A DNA stretch of 58,374 bases from Fibrobacterota bacterium (GTDB lineage: Bacteria; Fibrobacterota; Fibrobacteria; UBA11236). The notes beneath the pieces are model-generated. The model was not told the origin of the DNA and made no database searches. It saw only the letters and a list, made by a program, of their open reading frames with translations. Shown here in pieces: positions 24,033-32,561 of this stretch (its first letter is position 1; each line of letters starts with the position of its first letter). The stretch is from NCBI GenBank assembly GCA_023249635.1, contig JAHFCH010000015.1:1-58374 (forward strand), given 5' to 3'. A program made the translations under genes and the position numbers.

Positions 24033-26390
24033 ATGCGGTGGCTATCCTTGGTTCTTCTCATCGGTTGCTCCTTCGCCAACGCGGTCGAAGACTATGTCGA
24101 CCTGGTGGATCCCTGGATCGAAACGAACGTAGGCCGATGGTTTTTCAGCACACCGGCGGCCATGCCGTTCGGCATGGTGAAGCTGACGCCGCATACCAAA
24201 AACGGCGAACAGGGCGGGGGCGGGTACAACTACAGCCTGACCGAGGCCTTGGGATTTTGCCACCTGCATGATTGGATGACCACGGGGATGTGCGTCATGC
24301 CGACCACGGGCGGTAACTTCGATGTTAACCAAGGCGAGGCCGGTTGGAAATCCGGTTTCAGCCACGCCACCGAAGTCGTGGATCCGGGTTACCATCGGCT
24401 TTTCCTGGACAAATACGGGATCGGGGTGGAGCTCACGACCACCAAACGGGTAGGGTTCCACCGCCTCACCTTCCGGGATCGGGGCCGGGCGGACATCATT
24501 CTCAACTTGAGCGGATTGGTCGGTCCGGCGAACATGCGCAACGGCTCGATAACGCGCGTCGGTGCCGCGGAGATCGAAGGGTACTTTGATCGAACCGATG
24601 GGAAATGGGGCGGACCCAAGTCCGTCCGGATATTTTTCGTGATCCAACTGGATAAGCCGTTTTCCCGGCTTGTCTCTTATCCCACCGCCTTCGGGAACTC
24701 CGGCTACATTTCTTACGACAGCGTGGCCGCGGGAGAGGTGGTGCAGATGAAAGCGGCACTCTCCTTCACGAGCATAGCCAATGCCCGCAAGAACTTGGCG
24801 GCCGAGGTGGTACATTGGGATTTCGATTTGGTGAAAATTGCGGCGCGCGCGGAATGGAACCGCATGCTGGGGAAGATTCAGGTCTCAGGCGGAACGCATG
24901 AGCAAAGAGTCAAGTTCTATACGGACCTGTGGCATGTGCTGCTGGGGCGGCAAATGGTCGATGACGTCGATGGTTCCATACCGGACTATACCAATGGCCA
25001 GGGCGGAAATGACAATGTCCTCAAGGTGCGGACCTTGCCGATGGGTCCGGACGGCAAGGCTAAATCCCATTATTACAATTCGGACGCCTTTTGGCTGACC
25101 CAATGGAACCTGAATACCCTTTGGGGCCTGGCATGGCCAGGGGTGCTGGACGATTTCGCCAACGCGATGCTGGAGTTCGGCAAGCTGGGCGGCACCATGG
25201 ACCGGGGACCCAATGCCGGCGGTTTCACCAAGATCATGCGGGGCGCCCCCGTGAGCATGCTCGTGGCGGCGGCCTATCAGAAGGGCGCATATACATTCGA
25301 CCCCATGTCCGCCTTCCAACAGATCAAAAAGGATGCTTCCGTGGGTTGGATCATGGGCATCAACGACTTCTACGTGCGGAACGGATGGCTTCCCGGCCAA
25401 GCGGGCATGACGTTGGAGGATAACTTCGAGGATTGGTGCGCGGCGCAGATGGCCAAGAAGCTGGGGCTGACTGCCGACTACGCGGAGTTCATGCGGCGAT
25501 CCAAAGGCTGGCAGAACCTGTATTACGCCAAGGACAAATTCATCTTCCCCCGCAATGCCGATGGCACCTGGCTGGATACCAACCCTGGGTCCGGAATCGG
25601 GTATATAGAATCCAACTCGTGGCAAGCGACCTGGTTCACTTCCCATGACGTCAATCGCCTGGCGGAGTTGATGGGCGGCCCGGATATTTTTGCCGACAAA
25701 CTGGATTCCGCCTTCCGTTTGGCGGTCCCGGGCAATTTCGTTTCCAGGACCATCAACTATTCCAACCAGCCCAGTTGCTCCAACGCCCATCTTTTCAACT
25801 ATGTCGGTAAACCCTGGCTGACCCAGTACTGGGTGCGGCAGGTCAAGGAAAAGACCTACGAAGGCGTAACGCCCGACCTGGGTTATGGGGGACACGATGA
25901 GGACCAGGGCCAGATGGGAGGCATCAGCGCCTTGATGGCTATCGGATTGTTCGCGGTGCAGGGCACTTGCGGAAGCGATCCCATCTACGATATCAGCAGC
26001 CCCATCTTCGATACCGTCCGCATCGCCTTGGACAAGAAATATTATCCCGGAGGGGAATTCCTGATCGTCACCCAAAACAATTCCGCGGCCAACATGTACA
26101 TCCAATCCGCCACGCTGAACGGTCAGCCGCTCGATAACAGTTGGTTCTACCATCGGCAATTCATGGCGGGCGGGAAATTGGAACTGATGCTCGGGCCTCA
26201 GCCCAACAAGGCTTGGGGCCTACGGCAACTCCCGCCTTCCGATTCCAGACCGGTCGCCGTCAATTCGCCGCCCATACCCGGGGGAGCAGCCGCGCGGAAC
26301 CGCCTGTCGCCCTTCGACGTGCCGTTCTACGATATCGAAGGGAGGCGGCTGCGAGGAAAAGCGGGAAGGAAATCCAGGGTCTTTCGCTGA
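24033..26390 (+). CDS. Secreted GH92 alpha-mannosidase
   Basis: 785 aa with a signal peptide (MRWLSLVLLIGCSFANA). It shows the GH92 layout: an N-terminal beta-sandwich with DYVDLVDPWIET, FFSTPAAMPFGMVKLTPHT and GFCHLHD, and an (alpha/alpha)6 domain with WHVLLGRQM, YYNSDAFWLTQWNLNTLW, GYIESNSWQATWF and LGYGGHDEDQGQMGGISAL. That last block carries the conserved acidic residues and calcium-linked region. GH92 enzymes are calcium-dependent exo-alpha-mannosidases that act by inversion. Specificity among 1,2-, 1,3-, 1,4- and 1,6-linkages cannot be called. The last ~35 residues look like a degraded sorting tail (YDIEGRRLRGKAGRKSRVFR). It starts a plus-strand unit under the operator at 23953, with the alginate-lyase-family gene 179 bp downstream. 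Confidence 0.9.
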   Translation: MRWLSLVLLIGCSFANAVEDYVDLVDPWIETNVGRWFFSTPAAMPFGMVKLTPHTKNGEQGGGGYNYSLTEALGFCHLHDWMTTGMCVMPTTGGNFDVNQGEAGWKSGFSHATEVVDPGYHRLFLDKYGIGVELTTTKRVGFHRLTFRDRGRADIILNLSGLVGPANMRNGSITRVGAAEIEGYFDRTDGKWGGPKSVRIFFVIQLDKPFSRLVSYPTAFGNSGYISYDSVAAGEVVQMKAALSFTSIANARKNLAAEVVHWDFDLVKIAARAEWNRMLGKIQVSGGTHEQRVKFYTDLWHVLLGRQMVDDVDGSIPDYTNGQGGNDNVLKVRTLPMGPDGKAKSHYYNSDAFWLTQWNLNTLWGLAWPGVLDDFANAMLEFGKLGGTMDRGPNAGGFTKIMRGAPVSMLVAAAYQKGAYTFDPMSAFQQIKKDASVGWIMGINDFYVRNGWLPGQAGMTLEDNFEDWCAAQMAKKLGLTADYAEFMRRSKGWQNLYYAKDKFIFPRNADGTWLDTNPGSGIGYIESNSWQATWFTSHDVNRLAELMGGPDIFADKLDSAFRLAVPGNFVSRTINYSNQPSCSNAHLFNYVGKPWLTQYWVRQVKEKTYEGVTPDLGYGGHDEDQGQMGGISALMAIGLFAVQGTCGSDPIYDISSPIFDTVRIALDKKYYPGGEFLIVTQNNSAANMYIQSATLNGQPLDNSWFYHRQFMAGGKLELMLGPQPNKAWGLRQLPPSDSRPVAVNSPPIPGGAAARNRLSPFDVPFYDIEGRRLRGKAGRKSRVFR

Positions 26391-26473
26391 AAATGAGGGG
26401 TTAGGATCCTTCCACCAGGTAATTCCTGAAATCAGTGGAATCCGGGAATCCATCCTCGTCCGGAAAAAGGGCG

Positions 26474-26489
26474 ATCCGCAATCGCGGAT
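26474..26489. promoter_or_regulatory. 16-bp palindrome ATCCGC-AATC-GCGGAT
   Basis: Perfect 6-bp arms with a 4-bp spacer, 80 bp upstream of the start at 26570. It has the same geometry as the GTTCTC operators but a different arm sequence. It may be the site of a second regulator of the same class, or chance. Confidence 0.4.
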
Positions 26490-26569
26490 GTTCCCCTGGT
26501 CCACCCTATTATCACGGTATCGGTGGCATTCCGGGGGGAATACATAGCGCACACCGGGGAGTTCCGCCT

Positions 26570-27850
26570 ATGCGCCTGCAAATCATACTCACGGTTATCG
26601 CGGCGATACTGGTTCCTACGGCGGCGGAGGCCGCCTTCGCCCATCCGGGCTTGCTCAACGACAAGTTCGAACTGGACTTCATGAAACGTCAGGTAGCGGC
26701 CGGGTTACAGCCCTGGAAAGGCGCCTTCGATAAGATGAAAGCCTCCGGCTACGGGTCTCTCAACTACAAAGCGTCCCCGCGCGCGGTAATCTCCTGCGGA
26801 TCGGGCGGATCGGCCGATCTTGGCTGCGCCCAGGAAACCGAGGATTCGCATGCGGCATACACGCAGGCCTTGCTGTGGGCCATTTCCGGCGACGTCCGTT
26901 ACGCGCAGAAATGCGCCGGGATTCTCGATGCCTACGCCAATACCGTGACCGGCCACGCCGGATCGAATGCGCCCTTGCAAATCGGTTGGACCGGCGGCGG
27001 CTTCATCCGCGCGGCGGAAATCCTGCGCTATACCTACCCGCAGTGGGACAAGAGCCAAATCGACAAGTTCTCCCGTACCATGAATACGGCCTACCTCCCG
27101 CTCATTGAAAGCTTCGCGAAGTACGGATTCAACGGCAATTGGGACGCGGTCATGATCGAAGTCATGATCTGCCTCGCGGTCTTCGATGACAACCAGAGGC
27201 TTTTCGACGCGTCCGTGGCGCGCTACAAGAAGCGGACTCCGGCCTACATCTACGACGCTTCGGATGGTCCGGTTCCCGTGAAACCGGATCCTTCCTTGGC
27301 GAAGGACATCGTGACTTTCTGGTACGGCCAAAAGGTCTACCGGAATGGCCTATCCCAGGAGACCTGCCGCGACTTGCGCCATGTGCAGCATGGATTCGGG
27401 GGCCTGATCCAAACCGCCGAAGTCGCATGGCACCAGGGCGTCGATCTCTACTCCCTTTTCGGCAACCGCCTGCTGGAAGGACTGGAATTCCACGCCCAAT
27501 ACGTGCTCGGGGCCAAGGCCCCGGCGGATCTATGCGGCGGCAACGTGACGGGAACCGAGGCGATGCCCACCTGGGAAATCGCGTACAATCATTACCACAA
27601 CCGGAAGAGGCTTGAAATGCCGCGCAGCGGGCAGGTCATCGCGAAGAATTCTCCCGAAGACGTCGTGCAGCATATGATGTGGGGGACGGTGACGCATCAT
27701 GGTGTGGGCCTGGAGGAGACCACCGCCTTAATCGCCCCGGGCAGGGTCGGGGAGCCCCTCCAGGCGATGTCGCGCGCGCGCGCGATACCCGGCCTTTACC
27801 GGGCAGGGGAGAAAATAGTCGATCTCCGTGGAAGGATTTTCAGGCGGTGA
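26570..27850 (+). CDS. Secreted alginate-lyase-family protein (PL5/PL38-like)
   Basis: About 426 aa from the ATG at 26570 (MRLQIILTVIAAILVPTAAEA signal). The frame opens upstream at 26435 but without a signal. It has the alpha/alpha-toroid pattern of the alginate lyase family: HPGLLNDKFELDFMKRQVAA, CAQETEDSHAAYTQALLWAI, NWDAVMIEVMICLAVF, RDLRHVQHGFGGLIQTAEVA and QGVDLYSLFGNRLLEGLE. NWD, HxxH and the tyrosine-rich ANYNHYHNR-like end fit the catalytic region of PL5/PL38 relatives, which cleave uronate polymers such as alginate or glucuronan by beta-elimination. The substrate is not determinable here. A short sorting-like tail (GLYRAGEKIVDLRGRIFRR) ends the protein. It is probably part of the same utilisation programme as PL9. 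Confidence 0.78.
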   Translation: MRLQIILTVIAAILVPTAAEAAFAHPGLLNDKFELDFMKRQVAAGLQPWKGAFDKMKASGYGSLNYKASPRAVISCGSGGSADLGCAQETEDSHAAYTQALLWAISGDVRYAQKCAGILDAYANTVTGHAGSNAPLQIGWTGGGFIRAAEILRYTYPQWDKSQIDKFSRTMNTAYLPLIESFAKYGFNGNWDAVMIEVMICLAVFDDNQRLFDASVARYKKRTPAYIYDASDGPVPVKPDPSLAKDIVTFWYGQKVYRNGLSQETCRDLRHVQHGFGGLIQTAEVAWHQGVDLYSLFGNRLLEGLEFHAQYVLGAKAPADLCGGNVTGTEAMPTWEIAYNHYHNRKRLEMPRSGQVIAKNSPEDVVQHMMWGTVTHHGVGLEETTALIAPGRVGEPLQAMSRARAIPGLYRAGEKIVDLRGRIFRR

Positions 27851-27904
27851 ACCCCTCCTGACATTTGGTCCTCACGCGACTGCCGTCAAGCACAACGGAG
27901 GATT

Positions 27905-29149
27905 CTATCCGGGAAACATCCACCCCCACGGCAGCGCCCAACACTCGTCCCCCAGCCCGCGCGCTTCCTGTCCCCCGTACAACACCACCGATCGCACCAA
28001 CGTCTTCTTCTTCCCTAAAGCTTCACGGAATGCCGTCAGTCCTTCCATATCCCGAGGCCCTACGGTATTCGCGCTTTTGATTTCCAGCGCCACGAGCTTC
28101 CCCTGTTGCTCCAGCACGAAGTCCACCTCCCGTCCCTGGCGATTGCGCCAGTAGTAAATATGCCGCTTGATCGGATCCAGGCTTTTCCAGGTTTGCAAAG
28201 TTTGAAACACCGCCTGTTCCAACCAATGGCCGTTGTCGAATCTTTCGGTTACTCCCCGCTCCGATCCGATTTGCGCCAGCCAGGCGGCCAATCCGCAATC
28301 GTTCCAGAAAAGTTTCTTGGCCTTGACCAGCGAGTTCACGGGGTTGGTGGCGTAAACCGGAATCCGGGTGATTTGGTAGCCGGTCTCCAACAAGTTGAAA
28401 TACCGGTGGGCTGTCGGTTGGGGCAAATCCATGTCCCTGGCCAGATCGCTTTGGTTCAGGAGCTTGCCCGTACGTTGTGCGGCTAGTCGCATCATCCTCT
28501 GAAAGGGGGCCAGATCCGTAATGTTGGCCAGATCGCGGAGATCCCTTTCGAGATAGGTTTGCACGTATCCGGAAAACCAAAGGTCCCGATCCTCGGGTGA
28601 ATCCATATTGAGCGCCGGAGGGAACCCGCCCCGCAACAACCAGGACCGCCAATTTCCCTTGTCCGTCGGCCAATCCTTGCTCCGAAAATCGGCCTGGAAT
28701 AGCTTGTCCAAGGGCGCGAGTACGTCCGGTGCTTCCGATTCCCATTCCACCGGGCAAAATGCGGGTAACTCCAGATAGAGCGCTCTTCCTGCCAAGGACT
28801 CGGAAACCGTATGCATCAAGCTGAGATTGGCCGAACCCGTGACCAGGAACATTCCCGCCTTGCGGTTTTCATCCACCTTGCGTTTGATGGCCAGCAACAG
28901 TTTCGGTTCACGCTGTACTTTGTCCAAGGTCAGCGGGGTTTCCTGGACCAGCGAATCGGGATGCGCACGCGCCTGTTCCAGGATTTCCATCCGGTCCAGG
29001 GTGAGGTAACGACGCGTGGGACCTTGCAAGAGATCCCGCACCAAGGTGGTTTTGCCGGTTTGCCGGGCTCCGGTCACCAGCACCACGGGCATGGCTTTCA
29101 TGCCGCGGATCAACAGATTGGATTGGAGCCGTTTTCTAGAATTATCCAT
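27905..29149 (-). CDS. AAA-type ATPase with DUF4143 C-terminal domain
   Basis: 414 aa, cytoplasmic. The Walker A motif GARQTGKTTLVRDLL lies near residues 27-41, and an FLVTGSANLSLM sensor-like segment follows. A GYVQTYLERDLRDLANITDL stretch opens the C-terminal DUF4143 part, with VEWES and LEIKSANTV nuclease-like core residues and YYWRNRQGREVDFVLEQ. Such proteins are widespread, often in mobile or toxin-linked islands, and their function is unsettled. It stands alone and is convergent with the alginate-lyase-family gene (54 bp gap). The following broken gene is divergent. It marks the edge of the carbohydrate island. Confidence 0.8.
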   Translation of the reverse strand: MDNSRKRLQSNLLIRGMKAMPVVLVTGARQTGKTTLVRDLLQGPTRRYLTLDRMEILEQARAHPDSLVQETPLTLDKVQREPKLLLAIKRKVDENRKAGMFLVTGSANLSLMHTVSESLAGRALYLELPAFCPVEWESEAPDVLAPLDKLFQADFRSKDWPTDKGNWRSWLLRGGFPPALNMDSPEDRDLWFSGYVQTYLERDLRDLANITDLAPFQRMMRLAAQRTGKLLNQSDLARDMDLPQPTAHRYFNLLETGYQITRIPVYATNPVNSLVKAKKLFWNDCGLAAWLAQIGSERGVTERFDNGHWLEQAVFQTLQTWKSLDPIKRHIYYWRNRQGREVDFVLEQQGKLVALEIKSANTVGPRDMEGLTAFREALGKKKTLVRSVVLYGGQEARGLGDECWALPWGWMFPG

Positions 29150-29188
29150 TCTATGAATGAATTTAATTCACGGCATGGGTAAAAGTGA

Positions 29189-30301
29189 ATAATTTGGCAA
29201 AATCCTGGTCGCCGGCGCCGGATTCGGAACCACTTTGGGTTTTTCCCTGGTGCGGTACAATAAGGACGGCACGGTGGACAGCGGTTTCGCCACCCATGGC
29301 ATCGCGGTCAGAACCATTGGAACCGCTATCTCGGGCGCCGGGTCCATGGCTCTCCAGCCTAATGGAAAAATCCTCCTGGGAGGGACTTCCACCTCCGGTA
29401 CCGTGAAATGTTTCACCTTGGCGCGATTCGACAGCACCGGCGGCATCGATACCGGCTTCGGAACGGGCGGGGTGGTAACCACCGTTTTCAGCGGCGGCGC
29501 TTCCGAGCTCACTTCACTCGCATTGCAAGCCGACGGCAAAATCGTGGCAGGGGGAAAAGCACCAGTTGGCATCGCTTTGGCGCGCTATACGGCGAATGGA
29601 GCGATCGACTCCACTTTCGGCACGGCGGGCATGGTCACCGTGAATCAGGGATTGCAAAACGGCACCGGCCTCTCGATTCAAACCGGCGGAAAAATCATCA
29701 TGCTGGCCGAAGCGTCGCCCAATCCTTATAACTTCGCGATCTTGCGTTTCAACTCCCACGGCGTTTTGGGCAGCAGCTTCAGCATGGATGGGATCGACAC
29801 CACCGACATCCTGGGCAAATCCCGGGACAAACCGGCTTCGTCGCTCATCCAGTCGGACGGAAAATCCTCGTATGCGGATTCACCGGCCAGGTCGCCTCCA
29901 GCCCATTACTGGGATACGGCCTGGTGCGTTACCTTGCGGACGGCGGATTGGACTCCAGTTTCGGAATCGGCGGCAAAATATTCACCAATTTCGGCGCGGG
30001 CGATAACACGCCCACGGATTTGGCTCTGCAAAAAGGCGGGGAAATCGTAGTCGTCGGTGGATACGCCAGCGGCACTGCGGGGTTCACCCTGGCTCGTTAT
30101 ACCAACGGCTCCGTCGTGAATATGGGTTATCCAAAAGCCGGATATTCAAAATCGATGACCCTGAACAAGGTGAATGGGAATGCCATCCTTCACTACGGAA
30201 TTGAAAAAACGGGAAGGGTTTCCCTTGAGCTCTACGACGCCAAAGGGAAAATCCTCAGGTCCTCGCCTTCCCTGAAAGCGAGCGTTGAGGTCTTGAAGTA
30301 A
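29189..30301 (+). pseudogene. Broken delta-60-repeat (beta-propeller) protein gene
   Basis: The frame begins without a start directly after a TAA at 29186-29188 (FGKILVAGAGFGTTLGFSLV), so the 5' end is missing. It carries repeated delta-60-type units: FSLVRYNKDGTVDSGFATHG, SMALQPNGKILLGG, FTLARFDSTGGIDTGFGTGG and LALQADGKIVAGG. At 29861-29864 the run AAAA is one A short compared with the AAAAA of the sister repeats, and the frame shifts by one. After it, YGLVRYLADGGLDSSFGIGG continues in the second frame to 30301. The C-terminus is a sorting-like domain (RVSLELYDAKGKILRSSPSL). It is either a pseudogene or a homopolymer sequencing error. Confidence 0.7.
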
Positions 30302-30558
30302 ACCATTCATGAACCATCGCGGTTGATTCCGTGCAGGGTGTTGATATGCCCTGCCTTCATGATGGGGCATACGCGCGTGATCGCGGTTTTCAGGAAAAAG
30401 GGAACCGATTTCAGGCCTGATTACCCAAATGACGAGCGGACAGGAGGATACCCGACATTTTCCGGAAGAAATTAGGTTTAAAGTGTCCAATCCGACCTTC
30501 CTGGCGCGTCTTTAGGGTGCCAGCCAAGCGGCCGGCGTTTAAACAAAGGAATAGAACC

Positions 30559-30903
30559 ATGCCTATCCAGAAGTACATGTGCATCCAACGCAGCCAGCCC
30601 GGTGGGGAAAAACGCCAGCCTTCTCCCGCGCAAATGCAGGAAATGTTCGCCGTTTTCAATGCCTGGAAGGACAAGTTCAAAGAAAATATCCTGGATATCG
30701 GAGGCGGCTTGAAACCCGGGGGCAAGATCCTGACGGCCTCGGGGGTTACCGACGGCCCGTTCGTTGAAGCGAAGGAGATCGTGGGCGGGTACATGATTAT
30801 CACGGCCGAGAGTTATGAAAAGGCGCTTCAGGTTGCGAAGGAGAGCCCCGGTTTGATGATGCCGGGATCGAGCATCGAGATCCGGGAGATGGCCACCCAC
30901 TGA
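30559..30903 (+). CDS. DGPF-domain (YCII-related) protein
   Basis: 114 aa, cytoplasmic. It contains the family hallmark DGPFVEAKEIVGGYMII in the middle, a KYMCIQRS opening and an IEIREM ending. DGPF/YCII proteins form small ferredoxin-like dimers of unknown reaction. Members next to ECF42 sigma factors are a known conserved pair. The start ATG at 30559 follows an AAAGGA ribosome site by 7 nt. The next gene, an ECF42-type sigma factor, begins right after or overlaps the stop, which supports a single transcript. The 257 bp upstream of it (30302-30558) showed no clear promoter. Confidence 0.85.
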   Translation: MPIQKYMCIQRSQPGGEKRQPSPAQMQEMFAVFNAWKDKFKENILDIGGGLKPGGKILTASGVTDGPFVEAKEIVGGYMIITAESYEKALQVAKESPGLMMPGSSIEIREMATH

Positions 30904-30950
30904 CCGCTCCCGGCCTGGTAGAGCATTTTTTCCGCCATGAATATGGTCGC

Positions 30951-32141
30951 TTGGTAGCCATACTCACGCGAAAGGCCGGGGTACGGCACATCGAGTTGGT
31001 GGAAGATGCCGTACAGGCATCCCTCATGGCCGCGCTCCGGGTCTGGACCGCCGAAGGGCTTCCCGGGGATCCCGGAGCGTGGCTATACACGGTGGCGCAC
31101 AATCAGATGCTGGGCGATTTGCGCAAGCAAGGCGGCCGATCCCGGATCCTCGAAAATGCGGCCGATGGTTTCGATGGGGGAGGGATCCCTCCGGCGACGG
31201 CCCATTTCTCAGGTGAAGTCAAAGATGACATGCTGCGGATGCTCTTCATCTGCTGCAACGAAACCATTCCCAGGGAATCCCAACTCGTCCTGGCGCTGAA
31301 AACGCTTTGCGGATTCAGTACAGCTGAAATCGGATTCAGGTTGTTCGCCACGGAGGCGAATGTGCACAAGCGCCTGGCACGCGCACGCGAACGGCTGAGC
31401 GAGGGTTCAGCGGAATTGCAAACGCCGCCTTTGGAAACGCTAGGGAACAGGCTGTCGGGAGTCCTGGATGTGCTGTACCTGCTTTTCAACGAGGGGTATC
31501 TTTCTTCGCATCCGGAACAGGCCGTCCGGAACGAGCTCTGCGAAGAAGCTATCCGTTTGACCGCTCTGCTGGCGGAACATCCGGTTGGGGCGCGGTCCGA
31601 GACCTTCGCCCTGCTGGCCCTTATGCATTTGCATACCGCGCGCTTGCCGGGGCGCATGGATGGAGCCGGAGGGCTACTGCTGCTGGAGGAGCAGGATCGC
31701 TCCCTGTGGGATGAAGGTAGGATCCGCATCGGATTGGAGTGGCTGGCCCGCGGAGCGGTAGGGGAGACCTTCTCGCGCTTCCATGCGGAGGCGGGTATCG
31801 CCGCCGAACATTGCCTGGCTCCTTCGTTCGGTGAAACCCGCTGGAAGGAAATCGTCGACCTCTATGCAATGTTGGAACGCATCTCGCCATCCCCATTGCA
31901 CACTTTGAACAAAGCGGTGGCGATGGCGGAATGGCAGGGCGCAGAGGCTGGACTCTCCGTGTTGGAAGGGCTTTTGCCGACTTCCCGGATGTCAGGGTTT
32001 TATTTGTGGGAAGCCGTGTTCAGTGATCTGAATCGGCGGGCGGGGAATATCGAAATAGCGAGGCAACACCAGGTCAAGGCACTGGAGAGCGCGCCTACGG
32101 AAGCGTTGCGAGCCTTGCTTCGGCGACGGCTGGACTTGTAG
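30951..32141 (+). CDS. ECF42-type RNA polymerase sigma factor
   Basis: About 396 aa from the TTG at 30951. Similarity to the family (LVEHFFRHEYGR) continues about 12 codons further upstream, where no ATG/GTG/TTG exists, so the true start may be a CTG at 30900-30902 overlapping the DGPF stop. Sigma2 spans ~10-70 (VEDAVQASLMAALRVW, GDPGAWLYTVAHNQMLGDLR). Sigma4 shows RMLFICCNETIPRESQLVLA, LCGFSTAEIGFRLFATEANV and HKRLARARERL. The long C-terminal extension (about 200 aa) includes NRLSGVLDVLYLLFNEGYLS, SETFALLALMHLHTAR and the SPLHTLNKAVAMAEWQG TPR-like part, as in ECF42. This group lacks a usual anti-sigma factor and is thought to use its C-terminal domain for control. The partner is the DGPF gene. 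Confidence 0.85.
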   Translation: MVAILTRKAGVRHIELVEDAVQASLMAALRVWTAEGLPGDPGAWLYTVAHNQMLGDLRKQGGRSRILENAADGFDGGGIPPATAHFSGEVKDDMLRMLFICCNETIPRESQLVLALKTLCGFSTAEIGFRLFATEANVHKRLARARERLSEGSAELQTPPLETLGNRLSGVLDVLYLLFNEGYLSSHPEQAVRNELCEEAIRLTALLAEHPVGARSETFALLALMHLHTARLPGRMDGAGGLLLLEEQDRSLWDEGRIRIGLEWLARGAVGETFSRFHAEAGIAAEHCLAPSFGETRWKEIVDLYAMLERISPSPLHTLNKAVAMAEWQGAEAGLSVLEGLLPTSRMSGFYLWEAVFSDLNRRAGNIEIARQHQVKALESAPTEALRALLRRRLDL

Positions 32142-32165
32142 TGTGGGTCATTCCCGGGGCCGTCC

Positions 32166-32180
32166 GGCGCATTATGCGCC
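32166..32180. terminator. Hairpin GGCGCA-TTA-TGCGCC between convergent genes
   Basis: A perfect 6-bp stem with a 3-nt loop in the 30-bp gap between the sigma factor (ends 32141) and the zinc-ribbon gene (stop at 32172). It has no clear U-tract on either side, so termination is only possible. Confidence 0.4.
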
Positions 32181-32561
32181 GTCGCCTCGTTTACGGAAAT
32201 ACCACGAGAGATCCTTAAAGAAGTCCAACACGCTCTCCTTCTTGAAGTCGCGGAACTCGCCCGCATCAAAGAAGAACCCATCATGGGAGGGGCAGGCTTC
32301 GTAATGGAGATGCGGTTTGAAGGTGTCGGCGACGCGCTGCATCGTCTTACCGCATTCCGGGCAGGCGACTCCCTTCAGTCTGTCCAATACCCGGCTGTTT
32401 TCTTCGTAGCCGATGTCGATGGCCTCGGAGCCGTGGATTTTCTTGAGCTCCTTATGGGAAATCCCGTGGAACCAGATACCGTAGCATTGGGTGCAGCGCT
32501 GCACGATGATGTCGTTTACGTTCAGCGGTTCCATCGCCTGGGAGCATTTCGGGCACTTCAT
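32172..32561 (-). CDS. Zinc-ribbon (TFIIB-type) protein
   Basis: 129 aa, cytoplasmic. It has two zinc-binding pairs in the first 30 residues (CPKC near residue 3 and CTQCYGIWF near residue 23) and a second set after residue 65 (CPECGKTMQRV, then CPSHDGFFFDAGEFRDF). This layout matches the zf-TFIIB/DUF family of small zinc-ribbon proteins, whose function is unknown. It ends the cbb3 oxidase operon and overlaps the ccoI gene by 4 nt (32558-32561), so it is translated as part of that transcript. A role in metal handling or assembly is suggested only by this position. Confidence 0.7.
   Translation of the reverse strand: MKCPKCSQAMEPLNVNDIIVQRCTQCYGIWFHGISHKELKKIHGSEAIDIGYEENSRVLDRLKGVACPECGKTMQRVADTFKPHLHYEACPSHDGFFFDAGEFRDFKKESVLDFFKDLSWYFRKRGDGA

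Noticed and set aside
24885-26159. A 424-codon minus-strand frame inside the GH92 gene
   Set aside because: GH92 is complete on the plus strand with signal peptide and catalytic motifs. The antisense frame has no recognisable domains and is a by-product of the high GC content.
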